Positions 7,458-15,845 of a stretch of 58,380 nt of DNA are shown one piece after another (within the stretch, counting starts at the first letter, position 1; every line of letters starts with the position of its first letter). This DNA is from a virus. Made by a program: the position numbers and the translations under genes. Under the pieces are notes generated by a model, which was given only the letters and a program-made list of their open reading frames with translations, ran no database searches and had not been told where the DNA came from. The stretch covers positions 1 through 58,380 of the IMG/VR virus record IMGVR_UViG_3300028840_000492; one strand, written 5' to 3'.

Positions 7458-9575
7458 ATGTTTGAAGGATTATCAAAAGACAATAAGCTAAAGGAAGCCA
7501 AGAGATTATTTTCTTTAGCTGTCTCCTCCGATCGAAAGTGGCAGTCCGATGCTGCAGATGATTTCAAGTTTAGGGACGGCGATCAGTGGACTGAAGACGA
7601 GAAGCGGATTCTCCAAGAGGAACTTCGTCCTGTATTGACATTCAATCTAACCAAATCGAGTATCGACTTGATTATGGGTATGAATCAGGACAACAGAGTT
7701 AAGCACCGATGCTCTCCTGTTGAACCTACAGATGCATTTCTATCAGAGGTTTTAAACGATATAATGGATTGGACAGCTGAAGCTCAGGGGTTTGAGGATG
7801 AGGAAGACGCTGCACTAGAGTCAGCATGTATCTGTGGTAGGGGATTTGTAGGAATTGATTTTGGTCCAGACCCAAAGAGATTTGGTGAGATCGTTATGGA
7901 GCAAGTGGTAATCCCCGTTAATGAAATACACTTTGATCCAGCAGCCAGACGGCCTATGCTGGATGATGCTTCTTATATCTGTTGGGACAGATGGATGTCT
8001 CAGGCAGATTTTCGTATGAAGTATCCTAAGATTAAAGGCAAACGTCTGGAGGAGATCATCAAGTCTAATAAGAGTCTTGGGTATGGTACGAGCGCAGTCG
8101 AGTTACCTGACGCTGCATTTGACCTACCAGCTGACTTTGGTTATTCTGATGATAGCGACTATGATAAGCCTTTAGATTATACGTTTTATGACCAGAGTAA
8201 GGATATGGTACGCATAGTACATATGGAATACTGGGAGGTCTATGAGCGTTATTTTGGATTCGATCCTGAGAGTGGACAGTGGGTTGAGTTTGATAAGAAG
8301 ATGCTGCCAGAACTTAAAGCTGCAGCTCAAGACAATGGGTTTGAGTTTGCATACGAGACATTGGCAGACAAGCGTGTTAGGTGGATGCAATTCTGTGGTA
8401 TGGAAGTTTTATTTGATGACGTATCTCCTATGCCGTTCGATGGGTTCTCTATTGTACCCTGCATAGCTTATAGGGACGTCAGCATGAAATCAGCTAACCA
8501 CTTTGGGTTGGTTAGGTTAATGAAAGATCCGCAGAAGGAAGTTAACAAGAGGTGGAGCCAGGCGCTAAACATGTTGAACCAACAGGTGCAACCTGGAGTA
8601 TACGCTGAGTCAGATGCGTTCTTGGATGATCAGCAGGCTAAGCTATCACTCAAGGAATCTGGTTCAATCACATGGACACAGCCTGGAGCAATTACCCAAG
8701 GTAAGATCAAAGAGAGAACAGTACCATCATTTCCTAACGCACCTATGCAGATGGAGCAGTTCTCACAAGATATTATGAAGAAGATTACTGGAATCAACCC
8801 TGACCTTTTGGGTCAGGATAGAGGACGGCAGGAACCTGGAGTCGTGATCCGACTGCGTCAGCAGCAGGGCGTGACACTATTGAAGCCGTTGTTCCGTAAC
8901 TTCAATAATATGAAGAAAGAGTTATTCAAACGTCAGCTGGCTATCATCATGGAATATATGCCTGATTCGCAGATATTGAGGATTTTAGGACAGGGGGAAC
9001 GATACCAAATCGACCGACAATCCGGAATGATAATGGATCAAATGACAGGAATGACAGCTAATCTGAGGGACGCTAGAGCGCTTGAGTATAATATAGTCGC
9101 AGAGGAAGCCCCGGGTAACATGACAAAGAGGATGCTCGAACTGAGTGTCTTAACGGAAATGATGCAGGGTGGGTTCCCAGTTGATCCTATGTTGATACTT
9201 GAGAAGCTGGAGCTGTCTGCCTCGGATAAAGCACGTTGGTCTGAATACATTAACTCACAACAGCAGGCTCAGACTGAGGAACAGGAAGAAATGAAACAAC
9301 TTGAGATTGCCTTTAAGGATCGTGAGATTAAGGTAGACGAACAACGCAACATGTTAGACTTCGTGCTAGGTCTGGCAAAGATTAACCAACAGGCAGATAA
9401 GGACGACAAGAAGATGGTTACATCTATGATGCAGCTAGACGCAGAGCAGCGAAGGTCAATTGCTCAGTTCATAGTAGATATGGCGGGGGTAATGCAACAA
9501 GCCGATGCTGCTGCGGAGCAAGCCAAAGCAGCTAAATTAATCGGGGGGAGTAGCAATACTAAGAGTAAGACCTAA
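7458..9575 (+). CDS. Portal protein, P22-like
   Basis: 705 residues, close to P22 gp1 (725). The N-terminal pattern (DAADDFKFRDGDQWTEDEKR, then RPVLTFNLTKSSIDLIMGMNQDNR) is characteristic of P22-type portals: membrane-free dodecameric ring at one capsid vertex through which DNA enters and leaves. Further family features are the GFEDEEDAALESACICGRGFVGIDFG segment and the Gln/Met-rich C-terminal helix (residues about 600-690) corresponding to the barrel. It follows terminase and precedes scaffold and capsid genes, the usual order. Confidence 0.88.
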   Translation: MFEGLSKDNKLKEAKRLFSLAVSSDRKWQSDAADDFKFRDGDQWTEDEKRILQEELRPVLTFNLTKSSIDLIMGMNQDNRVKHRCSPVEPTDAFLSEVLNDIMDWTAEAQGFEDEEDAALESACICGRGFVGIDFGPDPKRFGEIVMEQVVIPVNEIHFDPAARRPMLDDASYICWDRWMSQADFRMKYPKIKGKRLEEIIKSNKSLGYGTSAVELPDAAFDLPADFGYSDDSDYDKPLDYTFYDQSKDMVRIVHMEYWEVYERYFGFDPESGQWVEFDKKMLPELKAAAQDNGFEFAYETLADKRVRWMQFCGMEVLFDDVSPMPFDGFSIVPCIAYRDVSMKSANHFGLVRLMKDPQKEVNKRWSQALNMLNQQVQPGVYAESDAFLDDQQAKLSLKESGSITWTQPGAITQGKIKERTVPSFPNAPMQMEQFSQDIMKKITGINPDLLGQDRGRQEPGVVIRLRQQQGVTLLKPLFRNFNNMKKELFKRQLAIIMEYMPDSQILRILGQGERYQIDRQSGMIMDQMTGMTANLRDARALEYNIVAEEAPGNMTKRMLELSVLTEMMQGGFPVDPMLILEKLELSASDKARWSEYINSQQQAQTEEQEEMKQLEIAFKDREIKVDEQRNMLDFVLGLAKINQQADKDDKKMVTSMMQLDAEQRRSIAQFIVDMAGVMQQADAAAEQAKAAKLIGGSSNTKSKT

Positions 9576-9592
9576 GAACGGGGGGAGTATCA

Positions 9593-9784
9593 ATGGCAAA
9601 ACTAAGCAATCAAAGTAGCAAGCGTCCTGTGCTACGTAGACAGAAAGGGTGGACGGGATTCGTAAGGAGTTATAACAAGTATATCAAGGAGGGGAGTTAT
9701 GATAACATGGCTTGGGGTACTGGAACTATTCCTCCCAAATCGGTCACGAAAGACGAAATGGGAAAAATCACGATCAAATTCTAA
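9593..9784 (+). CDS. Small basic protein after portal
   Basis: 63 residues, strong site GGGGGGAGTATCA-ATG. Basic and aromatic N-terminal half (KRPVLRRQKGWTGFVRSYNKY). No domain recognised. It ends in ITIKF-TAA, and a second ORF in the +1 frame starts inside it at 9699. Confidence 0.5.
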   Translation: MAKLSNQSSKRPVLRRQKGWTGFVRSYNKYIKEGSYDNMAWGTGTIPPKSVTKDEMGKITIKF

Positions 9785-9941
9785 CTATCCTTATTATGAT
9801 AGTTATGATATTCCAGCAGATGAATATTCCACTAATCCATTGGCGGGGTCATTGAGCAGCGCCAGTTATTGTGATAGCTATACTATGGAATACTCATACG
9901 ACTCGGACGGAATTAAAGTAGAGGGGGAATTTAAACCATGA
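9699..9941 (+). CDS. Overlapping ORF with Tyr-rich C-terminus
   Basis: 80 residues, ATG preceded by the very strong GGAGGGGAGTT, yet it overlaps the previous gene by 86 bases in the +1 frame. Its first 28 residues are the out-of-frame reading of that gene; only the part after the other gene's stop (NYPYYDSYDIPADEYSTN..., Tyr/Ser/Asp-rich) looks like real protein. Either a genuine nested gene, or the Tyr-rich tail is joined to the upstream protein by a +1 frameshift near the TTC TAA at 9779-9784. Confidence 0.4.
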   Translation: MITWLGVLELFLPNRSRKTKWEKSRSNSNYPYYDSYDIPADEYSTNPLAGSLSSASYCDSYTMEYSYDSDGIKVEGEFKP

Positions 9942-10159
9942 AAGATGTACGAAAAAGATTTGAGCAAATTCTAAAAGAATTCATCGTTCTTTACGATGCT
10001 CACGCAGCTAGTGACAAACAAGGAAAGGTAGATAGCCTTGTTCTTATTCAGACTGCATTGAACAATTTGTTAGCGCTCAATCAGTATGAAATGGGAAAAG
10101 CGCAGCTTGAGATGAGTTGCGATGCTTGTATGAAAGATTCTGAGGAATCGGAATCTTAG
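9938..10159 (+). CDS. Small helical protein, unknown function
   Basis: 73 residues after GAGGGGGAATTTAAACC, overlapping the preceding stop by four bases (ATGA). Predicted largely helical, with two Cys near the C-terminus (CDAC). Lies between portal and scaffold. No family recognised. Confidence 0.55.
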   Translation: MKDVRKRFEQILKEFIVLYDAHAASDKQGKVDSLVLIQTALNNLLALNQYEMGKAQLEMSCDACMKDSEESES

Positions 10160-10184
10160 TCTTTCATTCTCTGATCTCCCCCTC

Positions 10185-10283
10185 GGAGAATGTTAATGGG
10201 GTGGATGGACTGATCATCTGTCCACTCCAATATAAAATTTATGTTAGGCGGGAGTTAACTCGACTCCAGAGATATAGGAGGAT
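10185..10283 (+). promoter_or_regulatory. Leader with hairpins before the scaffold gene
   Basis: The 127-base gap before the scaffold gene contains an 8-bp hairpin (10198-10205 with 10221-10228, one G-U pair), a GGAGT/ACTCC hairpin further down, and a seven-codon mini-ORF (MLMGWMD) running into the first stem. The scaffold gene's own site (TAGGAGG) follows. Similar in style to the leader at 12326-12424. No U-run follows, so it is not a typical terminator. Confidence 0.4.
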
Positions 10284-10286
10284 ATT

Positions 10287-11246
10287 ATGCCAGACGACGA
10301 CATACTCGATGATTTGTTAGATGCAGATCCTGAAGATGATATGGAAGAAGAGGAATCGGCAGAAGATATAAATAGTATTAAGGCGGAATTAGAAAACCTT
10401 AAAAAAGAAAAATACGGACTATTACAAGATGTAAAGTCTGAACGCAGAAAGCGCCAAGAGTTCCAATCTTACAAGGAAGAACTGGACACCCTGAAGGGAA
10501 CTGTGGCTGCTATTCTGGAGCAGAACGCTCAACGCACATCACCGGATAGTGATGAATCCCTTAAAGGGATGCCTGTAGAATATACAGATGATGGCGAAGC
10601 CTATGTGAAACCTGATAAAGTAGTTGATATATTCAAGTCACAATTGGAAAGCCAGCAGAATGAAATCGAATCCTTGAAGGCGCAACTTCAAGCTTCCATG
10701 GCGCAAGCCACACAGTCACAGGAGAATAATGCTGTGATCAATAGCTTGCTCGGGGAAGACGAGCGGTTTGATAGGGCGTACAAAAAGTATCAATCAGCTC
10801 GAAAGTGGGCAAACGATAGAGTTATAGAATTTCAGCAAGAAAGAAATATCACAGGATACATCAGGCCGACTGAGGCCCTGGATCATGTGTTCAGCAATAA
10901 AATGCTGGAAGACGAGTTTAAAAAGGAATTCCCTGGTATCGCAATAGAGGATGTAATCCTCGCCGGAGAATCCCCTCGATTAATGAAGAGAGCTTTGAGT
11001 AACATTGCTGGAATACTAGAAGACAAAACGACTGAGCCAGTGCCAAATAGTAAATTTCAGAAGGTACTAAATAAACCATCTGGCCTTGGAAAGAAAGCTA
11101 ACGCAAAGGCAGGAAGCTCTGATTTGTTAGGTCAACTCGGAGAATCCTTCAGTTCACTAGATGTTTTAAGTTTATCAGATGCCCAGGTACAAGCACTTGA
11201 AAAAGCCCTGCTTGATGAAGAAAAATCAGATGGTGTCAAATTTTAA
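10287..11246 (+). CDS. Probable capsid scaffolding protein
   Basis: 319 residues. Very acidic N-terminus (DDDILDDLLDADPEDDMEEEE), a long Glu/Lys/Gln coiled-coil region (about 30-155), and a helical C-terminus. It lies immediately upstream of the major capsid gene, the classical place for the scaffold that guides procapsid assembly and is then lost. Identification is by composition and position, not by a specific motif. No protease signature is visible in it. Confidence 0.75.
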   Translation: MPDDDILDDLLDADPEDDMEEEESAEDINSIKAELENLKKEKYGLLQDVKSERRKRQEFQSYKEELDTLKGTVAAILEQNAQRTSPDSDESLKGMPVEYTDDGEAYVKPDKVVDIFKSQLESQQNEIESLKAQLQASMAQATQSQENNAVINSLLGEDERFDRAYKKYQSARKWANDRVIEFQQERNITGYIRPTEALDHVFSNKMLEDEFKKEFPGIAIEDVILAGESPRLMKRALSNIAGILEDKTTEPVPNSKFQKVLNKPSGLGKKANAKAGSSDLLGQLGESFSSLDVLSLSDAQVQALEKALLDEEKSDGVKF

Positions 11247-11272
11247 AGCATAACTTATAAAGGAGATAAAAA

Positions 11273-12325
11273 ATGGCTGTAACTGCTTTCGGAACCAATG
11301 ATGCACAGACAGTGAAGATTTGGTCCGCTTTGACACTTCGGGAAGCTCTCAAGGCTACCACGTTTACGAAACTTATGGGATCGGGGAAAGGCGCTATTAT
11401 TCAGCGACTGACCGATCTGGAAAAATCCGCTGGTGATCAGATCAAGTACGACCTCTTGATGCAGATGACGGGCGCTGGTGTAACTGGCGACAACCGCATG
11501 CGTGACAACGAGGAAGCGCTGGTCTATTATCAGGACACGATCAACATTGACCAGTTGAGAAATGCCCATGCGTTTAGGCGCATGAGTCAGCAAAGAACCG
11601 TACACGATCTTCGTGTAGATGCTAAGGTTAACTTGGCGGATTGGTTTGCTGGTAAACTCGACGACTATATGTTCCGTTGTCTCTGTGGTGATACCACTCT
11701 AACTCATGGTCAGACGGCGACTGCCCCGACTTCAGAGCATACTCTGTGGTCAGGTGATGCTACGTCTCAGGCGACTCTTGGTTCTAACGACCAGATTAGC
11801 TTGGCTGATCTTGATTACGCTAAGGAAATGGCTAAAACGTTGACTCCTCCGATCCGCCCGACTATGGCTGACGGTATGGAGACCTACGTGGTTGTCCTGC
11901 ATCCTTACAGCATTACTGATCTTAGGCTCGATGTGGCTAACAGTGCTTACACTGATTGGCCCTCCATCCAGATGTACGCTAACAAGCGTGGTCTGAAGAA
12001 CCCTGTGTTCAGTGGCGCTCATGGTATCTATAACGGTATGGCGATTTGGGAATCTACCCGAATCTATAGCCCTGCCAGTAACGTTCGTAACAACCTGTTC
12101 TTGGGTGCTCAGGCTGGTGTGTTTGCACTTGGCTCAGCTTATGATTCAATCGAATCTCAGCGAGTCGGTAAAGACAACCTGATGTCCTGGTACGAGGAAC
12201 AAGACGACTTTGGGAATGAGAAAGCTATATCCTGCGGATGTATCTTTGGCGTGAACAAGTCTGTCTTCAATAGCAAAGACTATGGTTTAATCACCATTCA
12301 GTCCTACGCTGCTGCTCACTCCTAA
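11273..12325 (+). CDS. Major capsid protein, N4-gp56 family
   Basis: 350 residues after AAAGGAGATAAAA. The N-terminus (MAVTAFGTNDAQTVKIWSAL then TLREALKATTFTKLMGSGKG) and the following LTDLEKSAGDQIKYDLLMQMTG are characteristic of the N4 gp56-like HK97-fold capsid family. This is the main shell protein and is expected to be among the most abundant phage proteins; its visibly biased codons (GCT, CGT, AAC, TAC) resemble those of the next gene and differ from the accessory genes. Confidence 0.88.
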   Translation: MAVTAFGTNDAQTVKIWSALTLREALKATTFTKLMGSGKGAIIQRLTDLEKSAGDQIKYDLLMQMTGAGVTGDNRMRDNEEALVYYQDTINIDQLRNAHAFRRMSQQRTVHDLRVDAKVNLADWFAGKLDDYMFRCLCGDTTLTHGQTATAPTSEHTLWSGDATSQATLGSNDQISLADLDYAKEMAKTLTPPIRPTMADGMETYVVVLHPYSITDLRLDVANSAYTDWPSIQMYANKRGLKNPVFSGAHGIYNGMAIWESTRIYSPASNVRNNLFLGAQAGVFALGSAYDSIESQRVGKDNLMSWYEEQDDFGNEKAISCGCIFGVNKSVFNSKDYGLITIQSYAAAHS

Positions 12326-12424
12326 TCTCTAGGAGTATAATATAGGAGGACTATGACCCATTCATCGTAAGGTGGCGAGTCCTCCACCAAATTTAATGGG
12401 GATCGTAACCCCGAGGAGAATCTA
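12326..12424 (+). promoter_or_regulatory. Attenuator-like leader with five-codon ORF
   Basis: Between capsid and the next gene lies a full Shine-Dalgarno (GGAGGACT, 12345-12352) and a complete mini-ORF, ATG at 12353 to TAA at 12370 (MTHSS). The exact complement AGTCCTCC (12378-12385) can sequester that site. The same bases also form a competing GGTGG/CCACC hairpin (12371-12388). A third hairpin (GGGG/CCCC, 12398-12412) abuts the real gene's GAGGAG site. The mutually exclusive pairings suggest translational control; not proven. Confidence 0.5.
12353..12370 (+). CDS. Candidate leader peptide MTHSS
   Basis: Five codons and TAA with an ideal ribosome-binding site (AGGAGGACT-ATG) that can base-pair perfectly over eight bases with 12378-12385. 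Too short to be a functional protein by itself; a regulatory leader is the likeliest role if translated. Confidence 0.35.
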   Translation: MTHSS

Positions 12425-13279
12425 ATGGCTGCTTCATTGAAGTTTACTACGATCGGCTCTGATGTCGATCTTACAAGTACTACGGTTAACCCGAACGCTG
12501 CGCCTACGAGCACGCCCCGTCAGGGTGGGTTCACGCTGCGTAACAGGATTGACTTTAGTCAGGTGAGCAATGCTAATAAACTCTTGTGGGTCATCGACGA
12601 TGCTACACTGACCGATGACGCTGTCAAGAACTTCCGTATCTTGGAAGTCCCTGAGCGTTGCTTTATCAAAAATCTGAAGGTTATGGGAGTTGCTGGTAAA
12701 ACGGCTCCTTCTTTTACCTTTACTGGAGCCAAAGCATCTAACGCTTCTTGCGTCAAGACTGACTTGGCTACCACTGGTATTTGCTTTGGTGCGGATGTTA
12801 ATAAGAAACCGACTAGCTCGGCCTCTTATGCTGCTGCTACGCATCTTGTGCATATTACCTCTCTCAACAGCTTGGCTACTGAGGGTGACGGTGCGATCAA
12901 GGCTGAGGTCTTTGGTCGTTTGGGTACTGGTTTTAACAGTACGTCTTCTGCGTCCGCTCTGGTATTCCAGTTTGACGATACGTTTAGCACGATCGATAGT
13001 TCTATTAACTCGTTGGCTAAACCTCTGAAGACTGCGAAGATCCCGGCGCACGAGGCTGCTGCTGCTTCTGGTGCTTCGTCTCTGCTTCAGATACCGAAGG
13101 GTGAGTATTTCCCGTATGGTGGTTATGTAACGATGCGGTTAGGTCCGTATGGTACGTCCATCAACTCCGCCTCTGGTGTCGGTACGGCTGCTGGTTTTTA
13201 CGCTGCTTCTACCGCTGCTACTATTTATATGGCAGGTGTTTGGGAAATCCAGGCTGAAGGGTACTATGTGCCTGAGTAA
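12425..13279 (+). CDS. Abundant structural protein next to capsid
   Basis: 284 residues, Ala/Ser/Thr-rich and beta-prone, one of the most codon-biased genes in the window together with the capsid gene. The segment around residues 60-85 (FRILEVPERCFIKNLKVMG) resembles the amphipathic strand pattern in the four smaller proteins at 14906-16818, so it may be a larger relative of that group. Position right after the capsid and before a terminator suggests a capsid decoration or cement protein. Family assignment not certain. Confidence 0.6.
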   Translation: MAASLKFTTIGSDVDLTSTTVNPNAAPTSTPRQGGFTLRNRIDFSQVSNANKLLWVIDDATLTDDAVKNFRILEVPERCFIKNLKVMGVAGKTAPSFTFTGAKASNASCVKTDLATTGICFGADVNKKPTSSASYAAATHLVHITSLNSLATEGDGAIKAEVFGRLGTGFNSTSSASALVFQFDDTFSTIDSSINSLAKPLKTAKIPAHEAAAASGASSLLQIPKGEYFPYGGYVTMRLGPYGTSINSASGVGTAAGFYAASTAATIYMAGVWEIQAEGYYVPE

Positions 13280-13296
13280 TTAAAACTAAAGGTTGA

Positions 13297-13319
13297 CCCC
13301 GTACCTTAAACGGGGTTTT
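13297..13319 (+). terminator. Rho-independent terminator after capsid block
   Basis: CCCCGT (13297-13302) pairs with ACGGGG (13310-13315) around a seven-base loop and is followed directly by TTTT. It lies 17 bases after the stop of the capsid-linked gene, so it separates the highly expressed head genes from the genes downstream. Confidence 0.75.
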
Positions 13320-13337
13320 AATATAAAAGGGGGAGTT

Positions 13338-13577
13338 ATGGTTATTGAATTTTCACCACATCAGTATATTGATATTGATAAGGTTCACGCACTACGATGG
13401 ATTGTTGCAGGAGATAAAGCAGTCGGTATTGTTGTGCTGAACGGCGACAAAATCGTGGTCACGGAACGTGAAGAATTTGATGCAATCGAATCTGCTTACA
13501 TTTGGAAGAACAAAAGTTATATGGTAGATGATAAACTAAAGAAGGTTCGATGGGTAAAGGGGGATCCAAATGTCTAA
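13338..13577 (+). CDS. Small protein, unknown function
   Basis: 79 residues; start placed after GGGGGAGTT because the longer in-frame reading from 13293 would cross the terminator. Beta-rich (YIDIDKVHALRWIVAGDKAVGIVVLNG). Its pattern resembles small Sm- or SH3-like folds in general terms only. Overlaps the next gene by eight bases. Confidence 0.55.
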   Translation: MVIEFSPHQYIDIDKVHALRWIVAGDKAVGIVVLNGDKIVVTEREEFDAIESAYIWKNKSYMVDDKLKKVRWVKGDPNV

Positions 13578-14589
13578 TTCAACTGTAAATAGAACAACGG
13601 TGCAGGCCCTGAACTGGGCTGGACAATTGAAACTATCTAAGCAGCAAGACTTCATAGATATATTTGGAAAACTTACTGGAGAAGGATTTGCTTGGGATTC
13701 AGTAGATCAGGTGTTAGTTAAACCTAATGCAGCTTTTGGTAGGTTTCTTAGTGCTGACACTCCTTGGTGTCACGTAAAGAGTTCACCTTATAAGAACTGC
13801 AACTTTGATCATTCAATTGTGTTTACACATTTTGGGATTATACCTCCTAGGTGCTTAGAGTGCTGGAAGGTAACTGTATCCCCTAAGAGTTATCACGAAC
13901 TGAGATTGTTAGAAGATCTGCAACAGAGTAGTCCGTATCCATGCAAATGTGGAATCGAATTACGGCAGTATGTTCCTAAACATTATGGTGGTTATTTCTA
14001 TAATAACAGCTTAGACGAAGGCCGAGAGTGTTACGAATGGGTGCTCAAGGCTGTGAAGGAACAGTTTGGCGATGATCGTAATGTTCTGCTGAAACGTGGG
14101 TGTACTGAGTATGAATTCCTCAAAGGACCTTCTCCCTTTTGGGTAATGACACCAGAGGAAGAGAAGAAGCTGGAATTGATACAGGCATACGTGAGAGATG
14201 ATCGTGGAAACGGCTCACAACCTGATCTGGTTAAGAACCATATTCGACTCAGATGGGCGCAATGGGCGCACTCCAATGGCGATATGTCCTATAAAGATTA
14301 TAACGGTGGCGAAGCTCTGTATCCTGATTATGTCAAGTATCACCAGGGATCGATCGATGGGATTAAATCGGATCTAGCCATGGCTAAGAGTCAGGCAAAG
14401 ATTGGGTTGGATCCAAAGATCACTAGAGAGTTTCAGGAGTTGGCTCAACAGTTCTCAGATAAACACAAGTTGAGTAGCCCAACTCTGTTGATACATGCGT
14501 TAGGAGCGCAAGAGTTGAATCCTCTCAAAGCTGCTAACTTTACGGACATTCCAAAGGAAGTGGTAGGTGAGCAAGATGAACTTACTTAA
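13570..14589 (+). CDS. Conserved phage protein with two Cys pairs
   Basis: 339 residues. Two Cys pairs, CLECW (about 96-99) and CKCG (about 124-126), plus Cys78 could bind zinc. A later helical, charged half (about 195-330) follows. It overlaps the CxxCxxxCC protein next to it, and the two Cys-rich products may act together. No named family; its position in the head block suggests a non-structural accessory or assembly role. Confidence 0.5.
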   Translation: MSNSTVNRTTVQALNWAGQLKLSKQQDFIDIFGKLTGEGFAWDSVDQVLVKPNAAFGRFLSADTPWCHVKSSPYKNCNFDHSIVFTHFGIIPPRCLECWKVTVSPKSYHELRLLEDLQQSSPYPCKCGIELRQYVPKHYGGYFYNNSLDEGRECYEWVLKAVKEQFGDDRNVLLKRGCTEYEFLKGPSPFWVMTPEEEKKLELIQAYVRDDRGNGSQPDLVKNHIRLRWAQWAHSNGDMSYKDYNGGEALYPDYVKYHQGSIDGIKSDLAMAKSQAKIGLDPKITREFQELAQQFSDKHKLSSPTLLIHALGAQELNPLKAANFTDIPKEVVGEQDELT

Positions 14590-14902
14590 CACTCCCGGGT
14601 CAACTGATATATGCGAGAAGTGTGGATCTTTCTGCTGTAACTACAACCTAAGAGTTATTCCAGTAGAAGAAGGTGAAGCTAATCCAGTTCAGTTAGATTA
14701 CTTTCTAACAAGGGCAGTGGATCATCAGGTGATTAACGATAAACATTATTGTATTATGAACCAACAATGCCCACACTTAAAGAACAATAAGTGTAGCATT
14801 TACAAAGTTCGTCCTAAACATTGCGCCGAGTTTCCGCAACGATGGGACGAAGATTGGACTCATTTCTGTGAGTTAATGAATAAAATGTATAAAGGAGAAT
14901 AA
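14576..14902 (+). CDS. YkgJ-like metal-chelating CxxCxxxCC protein
   Basis: 108 residues. CEKCGSFCC near the N-terminus and CPHLKNNKCSIYKVRPKHCAEFP downstream reproduce the pattern of the putative zinc/iron-chelating YkgJ-type domain, with one extra residue in the first motif. In the family the eight Cys bind Fe-S or zinc; function in phages is unknown. The ATG at 14576 follows AGGTG; a GTG at 14567 is an alternative. It overlaps the preceding gene by 14 bases. Confidence 0.7.
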   Translation: MNLLNTPGSTDICEKCGSFCCNYNLRVIPVEEGEANPVQLDYFLTRAVDHQVINDKHYCIMNQQCPHLKNNKCSIYKVRPKHCAEFPQRWDEDWTHFCELMNKMYKGE

Positions 14903-14905
14903 CAC

Positions 14906-15373
14906 ATGGCTACTTATGGCGATAGTGCTCAAGAGTATCCTTACAAGCCCGCACGAAGACGCAAGCAAAAGTATAGTCTTGTTACTAGAGTTTTAGACTT
15001 TACTAATAACTTGCCTGTAACTGACGCAGCTGGTACGACTACGGCTTGGGCTGCTGGCGATGTGCTAGAGGCAATAGGCATCAAAGCAGGACAGACTGTT
15101 CTAGGTGTTCAGCTGGAGATCTTAACTAGATCTTTAGACGCATATGATGTGATTGACATTGGGTACGGCAGTAACGCAACTAGGTGGGGTCGATACAACT
15201 TATCCTCTGCCGTAGAAGTTAAAGACACCTTAGCTAGCACTGCTGCGTTTGATGATATGTTCTTAGAGCCGTTGTACTTTGCGTCAAAAGATACGATCGA
15301 TGTCACAATCCGCAAAGCTGCATTGCAAGGAAAGGTCAGACTTATAGTTCACTTATTGGAGGATGATAGATAA
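14906..15373 (+). CDS. Tandem small structural protein, paralogue 1
   Basis: 155 residues after AAAGGAG. First of four related proteins of 153-156 residues. Shared plan: an N-terminal strand ending in a V-D-F-type segment, AAGDV, a hydrophobic strand (IKAGQTVLGVQLEILT), a DIGYG turn, a DMF/PLYFASKDTIDV segment and a final hydrophobic strand. This is consistent with a small jelly-roll decoration or head-fibre protein. N-terminus is basic (KPARRRKQKYS). Ends in TAATG overlap with paralogue 2. Confidence 0.6.
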   Translation: MATYGDSAQEYPYKPARRRKQKYSLVTRVLDFTNNLPVTDAAGTTTAWAAGDVLEAIGIKAGQTVLGVQLEILTRSLDAYDVIDIGYGSNATRWGRYNLSSAVEVKDTLASTAAFDDMFLEPLYFASKDTIDVTIRKAALQGKVRLIVHLLEDDR

Positions 15374-15834
15374 TGGCAACATATAATATAGTTGGATACA
15401 ACACGGTAGCTAATCCTCCAACATTCGGTTCATTTTGGATATATATCCGTATGGATATATCAGATATGATGGATCGAGGGATGGTTAGACGTCCTGGTTT
15501 ACTAACAGGCGATTACGTTTACTTAGCAAAACTAAGAGACAAATGGGTGATCCGTGATTCATATATTCGGATTCCCGAAGCTGCAGACACAGGTACTCAG
15601 TACAATATTGGTTATTCAGCTGCTGGAACACAGATAGCTGCGATCGTCGATGGTACTGATACTGCGACTTATGCTGATTGGGTGCAAGGTACTATTGATC
15701 CTAATGATAGTATAGCGTCCTTAACTGCTGACGCATATCTGCAAGTACACATGAACGCTGGTGGGCCGACTGATAACGGAGTTTTAGAACTCTTGTTAGA
15801 AATCGTAGCTGGACCAGATGATAATGGAATATAA
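15373..15834 (+). CDS. Tandem small structural protein, paralogue 2
   Basis: 153 residues, start overlapping the previous stop (TAATG). Nearest to paralogue 3: both have FGSFWIYIRMD or FGTFWLYAKVN near residue 20, LAKLRDKWVIRDSY or LMKIKDKWVVRDSY near 55, a NIGY or DIGF turn, W(A/V)QG.(I/V)DP, and the end LEL(M/L).E(I/V)(V/F)AGPDD. Probably a surface-exposed virion protein; receptor or stability roles are inference. Confidence 0.6.
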   Translation: MATYNIVGYNTVANPPTFGSFWIYIRMDISDMMDRGMVRRPGLLTGDYVYLAKLRDKWVIRDSYIRIPEAADTGTQYNIGYSAAGTQIAAIVDGTDTATYADWVQGTIDPNDSIASLTADAYLQVHMNAGGPTDNGVLELLLEIVAGPDDNGI

Positions 15835-15845
15835 GGAGATAAAAC

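Noticed and set aside
12434-13051. 205-residue open frame on the - strand opposite the 12425 gene
   Set aside because: Arg/Ser-rich shadow of a strongly codon-biased + strand gene, no ribosome-binding site, wrong strand for this arm.
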